Of a DNA stretch of 64,000 nucleotides, positions 21,976 through 33,014 are shown piece by piece (positions within the stretch are counted from its first letter, which is position 1; each line of letters begins with the position of its first letter). A program made the position numbers and the translations under genes. The notes under the pieces are model-generated. The model was not told where the DNA came from. It did not search any database and worked only from the letters and a program-made list of their open reading frames with translations. Source of the DNA: Amblyomma americanum (Eukaryota; Arthropoda; Arachnida; Ixodida; Ixodidae). The DNA is taken from the NCBI RefSeq assembly GCF_052857255.1, contig NC_135505.1:58881149-58945148 (forward strand), read 5' to 3'.

Positions 21976-23430
21976 CCTATAACCACTGATTTACTTTCGC
22001 CGCTTTATTGTGCATCACATTCGCGCAGCCATTGAAAGGTGCAGAAAGCTCTCACAATTTCACAACATATGTGCACTGTATAATTTACGCTAGAAGACAC
22101 GAAAAACTTGCGTGGAAGCCAGGGTGATCCATGCATCCATTTTCGGTCTGAATGGAGCTGCAACCTAAAAGAGCGCGCAATGCTAAATCGAGTTCTTTCT
22201 GGCTATAAAAAAGAGCTCACCAATTGTTAAATTTTGATCAGTGTACTACGTTGTGTAATTTCTACCTCTTTTCGGTTCTTGTAAGAGTAAATCAGGCCAT
22301 AAATGAGACTGTTAAAGAGTAACGACTTAATTTGTCACTTTCCAGCAGAACTAGTGCTAGAAGCTCAAAATCATTCGACATACGTTGCGTTCTTTTGAGT
22401 TATGGAATGCAAGGTACTATGTACTCCAGGAAGGCAGCAGTATTTTTCATAGTAGCTTTATAGGTTTATTATATTAACAGCACCCTTCTTCTATCTAATT
22501 ACACTCCAGCGAAGAAACATGAGGAGACATGCTGCGTAGCACAAAACCACAAAGCTACCCATGCGCCTTTCGGCTGCTCCTTGGCTCGTTTTTACGATAA
22601 AGATCCTAAGATCACATACTCTTTCCTAAAACTCGAGTCTTGGCCACAGCATCATGAACAAGGCAAAAAACCGTAAATACAATCTCTGGCACCTATATAC
22701 TCGTGAATAAGAAGCACTTTTATTCTTCAAATTTTTTTCAGGTGTGACTTATACACGAATCAGGCCTATAGCTACACATTAGCACACTGTGGTGCCACTG
22801 CGACTACTGTGTATAAAGCTGCCGACAGGCACGAACATTTTATTTCACCATTCTTCGCAGCTTTCCCGCTAAACGCCATCGTATGAGTTCAGCTCATCGG
22901 CACTCTGCGTTCTCGGGCGCGCTCACCTCATTGCCGTGCTCCCGGAGCTGGTCGTCCTCTGTGCCATCCATGGCGTTTTACAGCTACGTGACTCTAAAAC
23001 TCGTTGAGACGGATTAGCGTTAGGATGGTTTTTTTTCTTTTCACCAGGGGTGCGCCGTTTGAGAGGCTTGAAGCCTTTCCGCCATTTATCTTTTGCAGTT
23101 GAGCCTGCAGCACCCTCAATCGCACCCGCTTTGCTTCCGAAACTGATTCCATTTTCGTCAATGCGTCCTCGTGATCATTCCCGTTGCCTCTGCCACATCT
23201 ATCTGACTGCGTCGAACGCAAAATTAAGTTCTCGGTTCCTTAGATACCTTTGTCCTCAGACACATGAACAGGACTAAAGGTAAGACGGGAAAAACCCACT
23301 CTTTCTTTCCGGAACATGGCAGTCACGCTGGGAACTGTTGCTCATTCATGTACATAGCCGCTTGCTATCAGCTCCCGCTTGCCGCCCGGCGTCTTCGGTG
23401 ACCGCCAAATAACGGGATTCGACGTCCGTT
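21976..23430. other. Intron sequence; no gene recognised
   Basis: Mostly A/T-rich. A minus-strand frame at 22,994-23,221 encodes a charged segment (KMESVSEAKRVRLRVLQAQL, LVKRKKTILTL) that looks protein-like but matches nothing I know and lacks clear splice sites. Confidence 0.35.
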
Positions 23431-23439
23431 GACTCTCTT

Positions 23440-23570
23440 TCTATGAATGGAAGGAAGGAAGGAAGGCCTCAAAAGTTGCTGGCACACACCCACTACAGGG
23501 GAGTGGCCAAGACACAGGCGGTTAATTGCTGGATCCAGGAAAGCTTTGAAGGGAAAAGGAGTGATAATAG
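23440..23570 (-). mobile_element. 3' end of a retroposon with TTCC microsatellite tail
   Basis: The minus strand reads GTGTCTTGGCCACTCCCC, TGTAGTGGGTGTGTGCC, then a CTTCC repeat (GGAAGGAAGGAAGG on the plus strand at 23,449-23,467). This matches a recalled tick retroposon 3' end. No coding sequence remains. Confidence 0.4.
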
Positions 23571-23664
23571 GATGTAGTCTGATCGATTGGAAGACGGAAG
23601 GACAGGGGTCCTGTTAACTTGGAGATCTAAGACGGCACAATGGCTTAATGTGCAGAATAGCAGA

Positions 23665-23696
23665 CAATGCCTGTAATGTTTAAATTACAGGCATTG
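23665..23696. repeat. Perfect 13-bp hairpin
   Basis: CAATGCCTGTAAT at 23,665-23,677 and ATTACAGGCATTG at 23,684-23,696 are perfect inverted repeats with a 6-base GTTTAA loop. There is no T-run to suggest a Pol III terminator. Confidence 0.7.
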
Positions 23697-24810
23697 GACC
23701 TTGCTCACCGTCACCTTCCTTCTTCTTCTTTCCTGTCTGCTTTGTCATCTAGGCGGCTTGTAGAGACTCTTTGTCGCTGCTCGCGGTCGATGAGCTGTCA
23801 CTCGTAGGTTACTGCTGTCCGTTTTCCGCCGCCCACTCGCGATGGGTTGCAATGCGCTGTCCGACTTCCTCGCACTCCCCTTTTCACGTGGAGGTGCCGC
23901 CTTGCTACCACCCACCTGTAAACGGCAGGTTATCCCCGACGGGCTGCAGTCTTCATTTGCTGGTGCGCATTTGTGGCCATCGCTGTAATCTCTATCCTGC
24001 GCCTGGTCTCCTCAAAAGCTGCCACTCCTCACCGCCTGCACTTTGCCCTCCAAGGTCGCCGATGCTTGACTTGTTTCGGGAATGTTGCCCTTACGTTGCC
24101 TTCTCTACTTTCCGTTCAGACGTCCAAGAGTCACAGGATCGTTGTCTACTGCGCCAGTAAAGTTATATGCTTGTTACTGATGGTTCGATTCCTTGCACTA
24201 GGGTGCGCCGTCCGAAACGGTTTGTTGACTGGAAGGCTAGTTGCACCTGAGGTGCTCCGTCGGTGACGAGGTATTGACGACTTTCAACGGCGAGAGTTAA
24301 CGGGACAATGAACTTAAGCTTGTATACAGGAGAGTTATAAAATGTACTGGATATTTAAATAAAGTTTCTATTAACATGGAACTCACTGACAGGAAAATCT
24401 TCCTCCCTTGGCATTGCCGAAAACACAGAGCATCTAAACCTAGCCTATAGAACGACGGGTTTGGCTGTCGGGCTCGGTTTTAAACCATCGGCAGTCCATC
24501 TCGCAACCAATAAGCATTCCATAGCAGCAAGCCTCAACACGATTATTCTTTGGTTGTTGCGTGCTGCCGCCTTCAACTTTGACAGAATTAAGTATCCCCT
24601 AAAACATAAAATACAGAAAAGTAACCAAATTATTCATGAAATACGATGAACAGAGCGATTTCCACAAAAGCAATTGGCTCTTCGAATCGCGCATACCTCC
24701 CTACAACCGTTATAGTGTATGCCAAACCTTCTCTGAAGCTAAAAAGAAGAAAATAAAACAAACTGGACAGACCCCAGAGCGCCGTTCCGCATGGGGTAAT
24801 CCGTCGCCTT
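23697..24810. other. Intron sequence; no gene recognised
   Basis: Around 23,770-24,160 the minus strand has a weak Cys/His-containing reading (HKCAPANEDCSPSGITC) that could be a decayed retroelement zinc-knuckle segment, followed by basic sequence. Evidence is too thin for a gene call. Confidence 0.3.
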
Positions 24811-24814
24811 TCTA

Positions 24815-25150
24815 GAACACCCTAAGTTATGACCTCTCGAGCAGTTCCCACTCTTAGAACATCACAGTAAGCCGGGAAGGTGACTGTCCTGCGATCTCCG
24901 CTCGGGGGGGGGGGCGGGGGAGGGGGGGGTTGGGTGTCTTTGTTGCGCCCCGCTGCTGCCGGAGGTTTCGTGGACCCCGGATTCCCCTTCTGCACGGGTC
25001 ACTCCAACACCTTCCTAGAACACCCTCAGTTGTGACCCCTTGTGCGGTTCCCACGCTTAGGATATTCCAGTGAGTGTCAAATGTCACTGTTATGCAGTAT
25101 ATCCCCTTGGAATAGAAGGGAGGGGGTGCTTTATTGCGCCACGCTGCTGC
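24815..25150 (+). repeat. Imperfect tandem duplication of about 200 bp with a G-rich tract
   Basis: TAGAACACCCTAAGTTATGA (about 24,815) recurs as TAGAACACCCTCAGTTGTGA (about 25,016). Each is followed by a GGTTCCCAC/AGTTCCCAC block and later by TTGCGCC(C/A)CGCTGCTGCC. The first unit contains a tract of G-runs at about 24,905-24,935 able to form a G-quadruplex. Confidence 0.6.
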
Positions 25151-25329
25151 CAGTGCTTTCATTGAAGGGACTGTGATTGGTCGAGGGAAGCTCTTCGGTT
25201 TGCTGGTAAAGTGAATGGCCCTGGCCTTCTGATTTATGTTGACAACCGGCCACACGGTGATTCCTGTCTCTACAACGGTGGCCGGTTTTGTGCGACAATC
25301 CGGCGCCCACGCAGCTCTCTATATCCCCT

Positions 25330-26640
25330 GGCCGTCCAACGCGCCTCATGCTGACTCATCCACCCCTACAAATGGTGTCCACTGACAACGAATGCCACGC
25401 GTGCCGAATCCAAGCGCACACTTGCTGAATTGCTGCTCGCTTCAGCCGCCCTGTCGGAGATCCGTGGTTGCCCACGGCCATCCGCTCGGTGTAGCACCGG
25501 CGAAATTCCATCTTGTATGGCTGGTTAACGCAAACATCGAGCGGCTGCAGCACGCTTGTCAGGCCACCAGGAATTACGGCGAAGACCGTTCGGCAGTCTG
25601 CCAGCTGAGTCCTCACTTGGTCTGTTTGGAGACCTCTAAAGCTTTCGAGCACAAGAAAGGCTTTGCGGTGTATTAGGCCTTCTGGTCGGTTCTGCCACAC
25701 AGTATTCAGCCAGTCTATGACCAACTCGTGATATATCCAACCTTTTTCTTATACCCGGACTACGATTCCATGAAAGAACATCTCTCTTGGCGGCGTCTTT
25801 CTAGAAAGACAACGTAGGCTGGAAGCTTCTTTCCATCAGCGGTGATGCAAAGCACCGTTGTGCACCTTTGCCGTTTGGCGGCAGTAGCCGCACGGAGACA
25901 CTTTTTGCCCCTTTGTCTTTGCCCCTTTGCCTTCCACCGTGCAATTTACAGGCTCATCGAAAAAGACAGGGGTCGGACCAGCATTTCCTATCTGTGACAG
26001 CTCGCACACATGCTCCCTCCGAAGTACGTTGACAATGCGATGAAATTTATTGTTTGCTTATTCAATCTTCGTATTCGGCTGGAAGCTTCTGAAACAAAAT
26101 TAGTTACAACGAATGAAAACTTGGTGCGCAGTTTCATAAAAACGCTGAGGCCACCGTCAACTAGCCTTGAAGTCCTCAGGTCGAATGTTCAAGCACTGAG
26201 CGACAGCGTTTGCTTTAATACGAATCATTTCCGTAGACACCGTGAAGCCGTTGCCCCTAATACTGCGAGCGTACTCGACGAGGTCCTCCTCAAATGTTGG
26301 GAGCTTGCACTGTTTCTCACGGAAAGCCTTTCGAGTTCGGGTAGTCTTGGCCAGGTCTTGCATTTACATACACCGGCAGTGAACACACATTTCGTCGATA
26401 TCAAATTTGTGCCCTGCCTCGCGTTTGCCGTGTTACACAGCGCGTTTTGCGACTTGAAGTTTGAAGCCTGCAATGTAGGACAATCCGCGCTTGCACAGTG
26501 GTGTTTGCTCGCGTTGAAAAGCACGCAGTACGCCACGCGACCACGCACGCAGCACAACAGATTCCGCAAGTAGTGCACACACTTCCGAACGAAGCAGCGG
26601 ATAACAAAGACCAAATGGCGCTGGGCAAGGCGTCGTAAAA
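25330..26640 (-). pseudogene. pogo/Tigger-like DDE transposase, degenerate
   Basis: Minus-strand pieces in order: an N-terminal helix-turn-helix remnant (GHKFDIDE, MQDLAKTTRTRKAFR), then a CENP-B-type second HTH (ECARSI-type helices: CKLPTFEEDLVEYARSIR, VSTEMIRIKANAVAQ, IRPEDFKAS, 26,157-26,363). The DDE domain follows: GPTPVFFDEPVNCTVEGKG, CITADGKKLPAYVVF, FFHGIVVRV, then an open stretch with LVIDWLNTVW, FLVLESFRGLQTDQV and VIPGGLTSVLQPLDV. The second catalytic Asp (LDSF) is Glu here. Stops and shifts occur between 25,724 and 26,157. Terminal inverted repeats were not identified. Confidence 0.75.
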
Positions 26641-27825
26641 ACCGGAATCAGAAAGCCGCGGATACGTCGTGTTGCGCAGCGATTATCATAATGTATGCGG
26701 TGTGGGAAAACGTAACTGGCGCCATCTTGTAGCACTTTATGGGACTAGGCGCGTTTTAGTTGTTTTTTTTTTTGCGGTCGACTGGGGTGCGGGCTATATG
26801 CTAGGGCGGCTTTTACACAAGTATACACTAAAGTGGTCTTACAACGAAACTTTATACTCCGTGCTGTACCTTGCTCGCCGTGTGTTTTATATGGACTTGG
26901 ATTGAGGAGAGGAGTGCAAGGGTGGGGCCGCCGCCGCGGCTTCACTTGACCGCCATGACCTCAGAACGCTCCAGCTGCGCAGTGCTGCCATCGTCACCTC
27001 GCTCGTGTTGCAGCGCTTGAGTCCTAGCGTTTGAATCTGTACAGGCTCTTCGGTTAGTATAAAAGGAGGGTTTTTGACGTGAAAACAGCAGCACTCGACA
27101 GCAGTTATACTTCCCTAAGCGACCTGAAAGTCATCGAAACAGGACCGGGCTTACCCAAATATAATTATATATATATTTGGCGAAAAAAATGTGGTGCTAA
27201 AATGCATTTCGAATACATAGGATGAATTTGATATTAATTTGCATTTTTTGTCCCTAAGCTTAGATTGGAATACGGATGCTTTTTAAGTATGCTAGGAATC
27301 ATATTTCGAACTTTCATACAAATGCATCAAAAATACATTTGCTGTCCACTTAGTATATTTGTCACACATTTAAAATATACTAAAATATTCATTATATACA
27401 CAACATTACATAAAAATACATTCAAAATACGCATTTATTACATTATAAATATGCGTAAATTATACATATATACATAAAAATATACTTAGGCTTAGAAAAG
27501 GTGTACTAGTCGCATTCACCGGATGGTACTGATCAAAGCTGTCAACAGCAGAAGTAATTACTGAACTGGCTATAAGCATCAGTAATCATAAAATATGGGG
27601 CAACCTAAAAAGAATGAAAAGAATAAACCCCTGCCTGCACCACTACAGCATCAGGATACAGACAATCCCAGATAAAACGCGTTCTCATCAAGAAGTCTAT
27701 GACATTGTAAGGTCACGTAATGGAACATGAAAGGGAAAGATGTCGCCAAACACGAAATGCCGATGGAAAGTGACGTCAGGTAACAAGGGCTTTTCGGACA
27801 AGCGTGATACTTGCCTTGGCTTAAA
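26641..27825. other. Intron sequence with TATA-like promoter motif and A/T-rich tract; no gene recognised
   Basis: A G/C-rich part (26,900-27,050) is followed by TATAAAAGGAGGG at about 27,059, and then by a very A/T-rich stretch (27,160-27,490) with repeated ATTTAAAATATAC-like words and a short TA run at 27,166-27,178. No coding region is supported. Confidence 0.4.
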
Positions 27826-28801
27826 CAGCGTGTTCAAAATTTGATTTTACTGTTTTTTTTAAATGTGAAACGCCGCACGCGAATTCCGCTTTTGCACGTT
27901 GGTAATGCGCCCAGGCGGACACAAATTGGGGCAATAATTGTACCCGTGAATTCAGCAATTACCTAAAATTCATTAATTAACTTTTTATTGACTGGAGTTA
28001 GTGTCCATGTTTATAAGGGAACTCGGAGGCAGTTGCTTTTGAGGGATATTGCATTTTGTACAATTTTAGTAACGCCATGGGTCCTGAGAGGCGCACGTCT
28101 AAAATTTCGTCCCAGTTCGTCTAATGACCGACGGCAATAGACGGCGCCAGACGCATGCGAGACGGCGCATGCCAGACGACGGCTCTCAGCGTGAAGAACC
28201 TCCGCCGTGTGACGCAGCTGTTGCGTGTGGCACTCCGTCTTGCAAGAGTGGGCAGCGAGCGGCATCGCGTCTTTCTACCGGCTGTAGATGCAATCCCTTG
28301 AAGAAATAGCTCTCCTTTATCGTCGACTCAACAGTGGCTCATCGGTCTCGATCGCCAAGAAGGAAAACGCTGGTCCAGAACCAGAAGTCATCCGCGTCGC
28401 TGCTCACTGCACGCTCATGCAAGGCGGCGTGCCATTCACAACAGCTGCGTCACACGAGGGAGGTGCTTCACGCCGAGAGCAGCTGTCTCGCATGCGTAGT
28501 TAGACGAACTAGGACGAAATTTCAGACATGCGCATCTGAGGACAAAGGCGCGTTACTGAAATTGTACAAATTGGAATTGCCCTCAAAAGCAACTGCTTCC
28601 AAGTTCTCAATATAAACATGCACGCCAGCTTCAGCCAATAAAAGATTTAAATAATGAATTTTAGGCAATCGCTGAATTTACGGGGGAGAATTATTACCCC
28701 AATTTGTGTCCGCCTGGCCGCATTATCAACGTGCGAAAGCGGAATTGGCGTATGGCGTTTTAAATTAAAAAAATTATTAAACTCTAATTTTGAACACGCT
28801 G
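27826..28801. repeat. Foldback (long inverted repeat) element of about 1 kb
   Basis: The left arm at 27,826-28,270 and right arm at 28,388-28,801 are imperfect inverted repeats. The outer ends are CAGCGTGTTCAAAATTTGA and its complement at 28,783-28,801. Matching blocks include CCCCAATTTGTGTCCGCCTG, CCCTCAAAAGCAACTG, AAATTTCGTCC and GTGTGACGCAGCTGTTG in opposite orientation. The spacer is about 120 bp. No transposase is inside, so this looks like a nonautonomous foldback/MITE-like element. A target duplication could not be settled. Transcripts through it would form a long hairpin. Confidence 0.8.
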
Positions 28802-29160
28802 TAATACCCCTCGAGAGGAGACACATTATCTTGTCCAGTGGGGCGCGTTTTGCGCGAAGACTGTGGGCCCCCAAATTGTCGCAGAAGCGTCTGAGTGGTC
28901 GCTTTGTTAGTCATAACTTTCGTCAGGCATCGGTCAGTAGTCGCACTGTCAGCCAACAAATATATGGGCGTCCGTGGGAGCCTGTCAGCCTTGCCAGTCG
29001 GGGTTCTTTTCCTTGGCATGTTCGGGCCCGGAGGTGCGAATGGCGCCCTTGCCGGTACAATGCTATCACGCTGTCCAAACGTAATTTAATTAAGTGGTGA
29101 TTTCCTTGCCGCTAGAAGTTACCGTGAACGGACGACAGCAAAGCGCGAGTTTTCACTGGC
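28802..29160. other. Intron sequence; no gene recognised
   Basis: Mixed sequence between the foldback element and the tandem array. No coding signal or known repeat found. Confidence 0.4.
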
Positions 29161-29635
29161 TCTCGAAACGTGATTTCTACCACTAGGTGGCTCCACTATA
29201 GCTTGAAGTATGCTGCAAATATGCTGACGCGGACTATCAATTTGTTAGCATTGAAATAGACTTTGGACGAATTAATGTCGTATTTACGAAAGCACACTTG
29301 CCATCATGCATATGCGATTTCTCGAAACGCGATTTCCAGGACCAGGTTGTAACGGCAGCTTGCAGTGTGCTGCGAATATGTTTACGCGGACAGCTCACTC
29401 GTTAGACTTGAAGCGTAGTTTAGACGAATTAATATTTGCAAAAGTACACTTTCAATACATTCCCAGCATGTAGAGGCCACTACTCGCAACACGATTTCGA
29501 GAACTAGATTGTTGTGCCGCAGCCGAAAGTGCGATTGAGATACGTTTAAAATCAGTGACCGCTTGTTAAATTCTATTTCATATTCACGAAAGTACACCTT
29601 TAATACATTGACAGGATGCTAAATCGGCTTACATA
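29161..29635 (+). repeat. Three diverged tandem monomers of about 160 bp
   Basis: Monomers begin at about 29,161 (TCTCGAAACGTGATTTC), 29,320 (TCTCGAAACGCGATTTC) and 29,482 (ACTCGCAACACGATTTC). Each contains a TTAGACGAATTAAT-like word (lost in the third) and CGAAAGTACAC(T/C)TT(T/C)AATACATT near its end. This is a short satellite-like array. Confidence 0.7.
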
Positions 29636-31009
29636 ATTTTTCACGTGTTTGAAACCTGCTCGAAGCATGCATTAAGTGACACATTTTTCGCAAATTTGAA
29701 GAATGTTTCGAATAGCCAGCATAAAATTTCGGGAACCTATTTCTGGCATATTTGTAGTGCATTCAAAAATACAAAAATATCTCAAAATACATCATAAATA
29801 TTCTGCCGTATATTCCAAACGAAATAGTTCTTGCTAAAGGTACGCCTAAACTTCAAATTTCGCTTTGTCGACTTAGAATTCGCCGTGTTAAACTTTTGAT
29901 CAATTTTTTTTACGCCTTGACCACCGATAGTTTTGCGGGCCAATGCCTGACAGCCACTTACAATCGTGTGTGCTTGTTGGTCGTTGTTACTGCCGAAGAC
30001 TGGCCAACGAAAGAGTTTGGCCACATTGCACTTTCATTAACTGAATATAACTTCATTCTGCGGTTCGTGAAGATTGATGAGGGCATTGGTTACACCTGTA
30101 ATACACTTGTTTCTGTGCCCAGGTAATTTTGCCGCCGGTAGAACGAGGACAGTTCCTTCAGGTGTCGATACGTATCCATACGGGTGAAAGGGAACGGTAG
30201 ACAGTTTTGATAGAAGCGTCATAGCTAAATATTCTTCCTCATCATGAATTCACACCCGGGACTGCCACCTGTACGGGGCAGTCACTCTGCTGACTAAACG
30301 GACCAGGACTTCTTTATTGTCTTCATTTCAGTAAACAAAATACATGCCGAACGATCCGGAATGCGGAGCCAGTTTACTGGCAATAGGCCTGATATTAAAT
30401 CACTCAGATTTGTCCCTTCTAGCGTGCACTTATTCATTCAGGTACACTTAGCGTAGTTTTAAAAACCTTGAAGATTCGGCGATCAGAATAACCGCGATGT
30501 TGATAGAAACTGATTTGATTTCCATCAACATGCACCAACCAGCCCGATTAAGCTCTCTTCCGGAATAACCAAAATACATACGAATGTCTCGCATGAATTT
30601 CATCACGTCAAAAAGCAGTTCAGTGTTTCCACATGCTATGTAAACAGAATAGCTTTAGCATACCATATCGCACCCCATCATCATTCCCGATATCAAAAAT
30701 CGAGCTTCATGGAGAACTAAAGACAGTACATCATCAAAATTTTGTGTAAAACATCCCGATGAAAGCCCCCATCACAAGCATCTGCTAATACATAACAGTC
30801 TCCGGCTTTCTGCAGAAAAGACAAATCGACACCGCCTGGTAGAAAAATTTCACTTTCCTCATTGATGTCTTTACGGGGAGAACACCGACACGACCTTTAA
30901 AGAAGTGTTCACAGCAGGCTCTACAGTTATTTGTTTTACACCTTTCTATAAATTCTGCCCCGGTTCGAAAGAGTAGAATGACCGATGCACTTGAACATCC
31001 AAGGCTACT
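29636..31009. other. Intron sequence; one unassigned protein-like stretch on the minus strand
   Basis: Mostly A/T-rich. On the minus strand at about 30,475-30,660 a frame reads YIACGNTELLFDVMKFMRDI then MYFGYSGRELNRAGWCML and ends near SSRF. It looks like real protein sequence but is flanked by stops, and I do not recognise a family. Confidence 0.35.
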
Positions 31010-31195
31010 TCAACAATCAAGTACCATTAAAAATAATTATGCTTTTAAGCTTCTATTGATGAACACCACAAATTATGAAACAAATGCGTCCCCTGTGCAC
31101 CTTGGCTTCGTGACTGTTTGTTTCCGTCATGTATGTCTTAACGGACGCCTCTTTCTCTCCTCTTGTCGGCTCAAGCGATAGCGAGGGTCTTCCTT
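31010..31195 (+). repeat. SINE-B 3' tail fragment
   Basis: TTAAAAATAATTATGCTTTT, CTGTGCACCTTGGCTTCG and CTTAACGGACGCCTCTTTC match the body of the full copy at 32,080-32,220. The tRNA-like head is absent. A segment at about 31,290-31,390 (GTCCGCTGCTATGGACGAGG, GGTGGCGCTGGTGAACGCTC) resembles the recalled 5' flank of the same SINE. Confidence 0.55.
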
Positions 31196-31399
31196 CAGGC
31201 AATCTTCATGCCATATGCGGAATAAGAACGTTCTCGCAGAGCTTGTGCTCTCACCATTCGATAACATTCCTACGTGGCACTCGCGGTAATACAGCACGTA
31301 CTACGTCCGCTGCTATGGACGAGGGTGGCGCTGGTGAACGCTCTCAAGGTTGGGTTACACTACACACAAACACTCCCAAAAGCACGATACTGGACATCC

Positions 31400-31969
31400 T
31401 TCACCATCTTTCTTTTTTAAACTCCGCACTTCGACTTTGCCCATCAAGGTCTGAATTCGCGCGAAGGGGATTTTTGTGCCATGGTAGGTGAGCCGTTGCC
31501 TCTGCGACGAACCACACACGACCGATTATTGCTTTGTGTAATGTCAGATGTACTGTTCTTCTGAGATATTACTACAGCGAACAATCAGAAAGGACATTAA
31601 GATCTCGCCTTAGAGTATAAGGTTCTTGCCTGTGCTGAAAGACTCCGGGATTCCGTGTGATCTGTTATTGCTTATTGAACTTTTTAGACTGTGGAACAGC
31701 CGGATGATGGATCGACTCGCAGAGCCACCTCGTTGATCTAGCTCTGTGTTCAGTGAATAGTGCGCCTTGATGCCTGGGGTTTTTGGTGAGCAGGATCGGC
31801 TGCCTGAATCGTTGCCGATTCTTAACGCATGAATATGTCTGCCGCAAGTTTGATGTGCTGGTGGTGTGCTCTGTAAAAGACATGGGAATGTGTTTCTGCA
31901 TCGCGGAATTGTATGCGTGCACGTAAAGTATTTGGTAGCTTATCGGGTTTGATTTCCATGCAATAAACA
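31400..31969. other. Intron sequence; no gene recognised
   Basis: No coding or structured repeat signal found. A minus-strand open frame crossing 31,665-32,078 is read-through of SINE sequence. Confidence 0.35.
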
Positions 31970-31974
31970 AAAAA

Positions 31975-32222
31975 AATCCGCCGTAGCTCAGTTGATAGAG
32001 CACCGGATGCGAAATTCGGAAGTCATGTGTTCGGATCCCAATGGCGACATGTGGTTTTTCCTTCTTACTGCTAACCAATTATATTTAAAAATAATTACCC
32101 TGTTAAGCTCCCATTAACGAACGGCACAGATTATTGTTAAAACTCCATCCCGTATGCTCCTTGGTTTCGGTGGCTGTTGGCTTCCGTCATCTATGTCATA
32201 ACGAGCGCCTCTTTTCCGTCCC
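31975..32222 (+). repeat. tRNA-derived SINE-B, full-length-like copy
   Basis: The head CCGCCGTAGCTCAGTTGATA (A box) and GTGTTCGGATCCCAATGG (B box) span 31,977-32,048. A body with AACGAACGGCACAGATTATT and CTCCTTGGTTTCGGTGGCTG follows, ending near GAGCGCCTCTTTTCC. The tail recurs at 31,010-31,195 and, inverted, at 48,343-48,450. Dispersed recurrence of the tail makes this a SINE, not a tRNA gene. It interrupts the 3' part of the L1-like element. Confidence 0.7.
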
Positions 32223-33010
32223 CTTTGCTCAAAATCTCTGTGCAGCTCTTTTTGGTAACACTCGTTAAATATTCTTTTGATAATCAGGTGCACATGAAAT
32301 GAGTTACGTGGACAATTCCAGGACAATAAGCATCCACTCCACCACTGATAGGGCAAGCAGTTTAAACAAGAACATTGGCGAACCTCTTGCAACGCGCACC
32401 TCACAAATGGCGCCTAGAAAGACCTCCTCCACCCCTGGTAAGAAGTTCAACCGCTTAAGAACTAGACGCATAAATAAGTCCGACAAAGGGAGAGCACGAG
32501 AACCTACATAACGGAAAGAGTTCGATCGACTTGTTTTCTGTTATGATGAGGCCGCAGTAAAAACTGCAAAAATTCTGCGTAGCTTTTTTACATCCATCCT
32601 TCAACAGTGGGGAACCGGCAGCACATATTATACTTTGCTGCAAAAAAAAAAAAACATGTGGGTGCGTATGCAAACAAACACAGATATTTCTTTTGCTCAA
32701 GCCCACCCATTTGTCTGCTTTGTTCCTCAGCTCCTCTGTCTGCCATCTCCAATATGCATCATTGTCCCTGTAGTTTTCTAGCCAGAATCCGGTATAATTG
32801 TCGATAACCTGGTCCATTTTCAAATATTCGATGCTTTCTTTCCCGGCTTCCACGCCAAAACCCGAAACATTTTTGCCATTTGAGAGTGCTTTTCCTTAGC
32901 GTGCAAAAATTCTCCGTATTTACCGCCTGACTAACGCCTTCCTTGTCAACGCAGAATGTGACTATATCATCGGCATACACTAGAACACGTACTTCACATG
33001 ACTGCAACAT
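32223..33010 (-). pseudogene. L1-like RT catalytic loop and C-terminal region
   Basis: It begins EVRVLVYADDIVTFCVDKEG (intact YADD), followed by WQKCFGFWRGS, then YRDNDAYWRWQTEELRNKA in another frame. Further pieces are LFMRLVLKRLNFLPGVEEVF and AICEVRVARGSPMF, then FNECYQKELHRDFEQRG near the SINE junction. These match a recalled tick L1-like family with the same spacing. Frameshifts and an internal A-run (about 32,641-32,653) disrupt it. Confidence 0.75.
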
Positions 33011-33014
33011 GAAC

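Noticed and set aside
31975..32048. A functional tRNA gene
   Set aside because: The head is tRNA-like, but the same downstream body recurs at 31,010 and 48,400, so it is a SINE. The anticodon arm is also imperfect.
31665..32078. 137-codon minus-strand frame
   Set aside because: Its N-terminal part is antisense of the SINE-B head, and no homologous protein is recognised.
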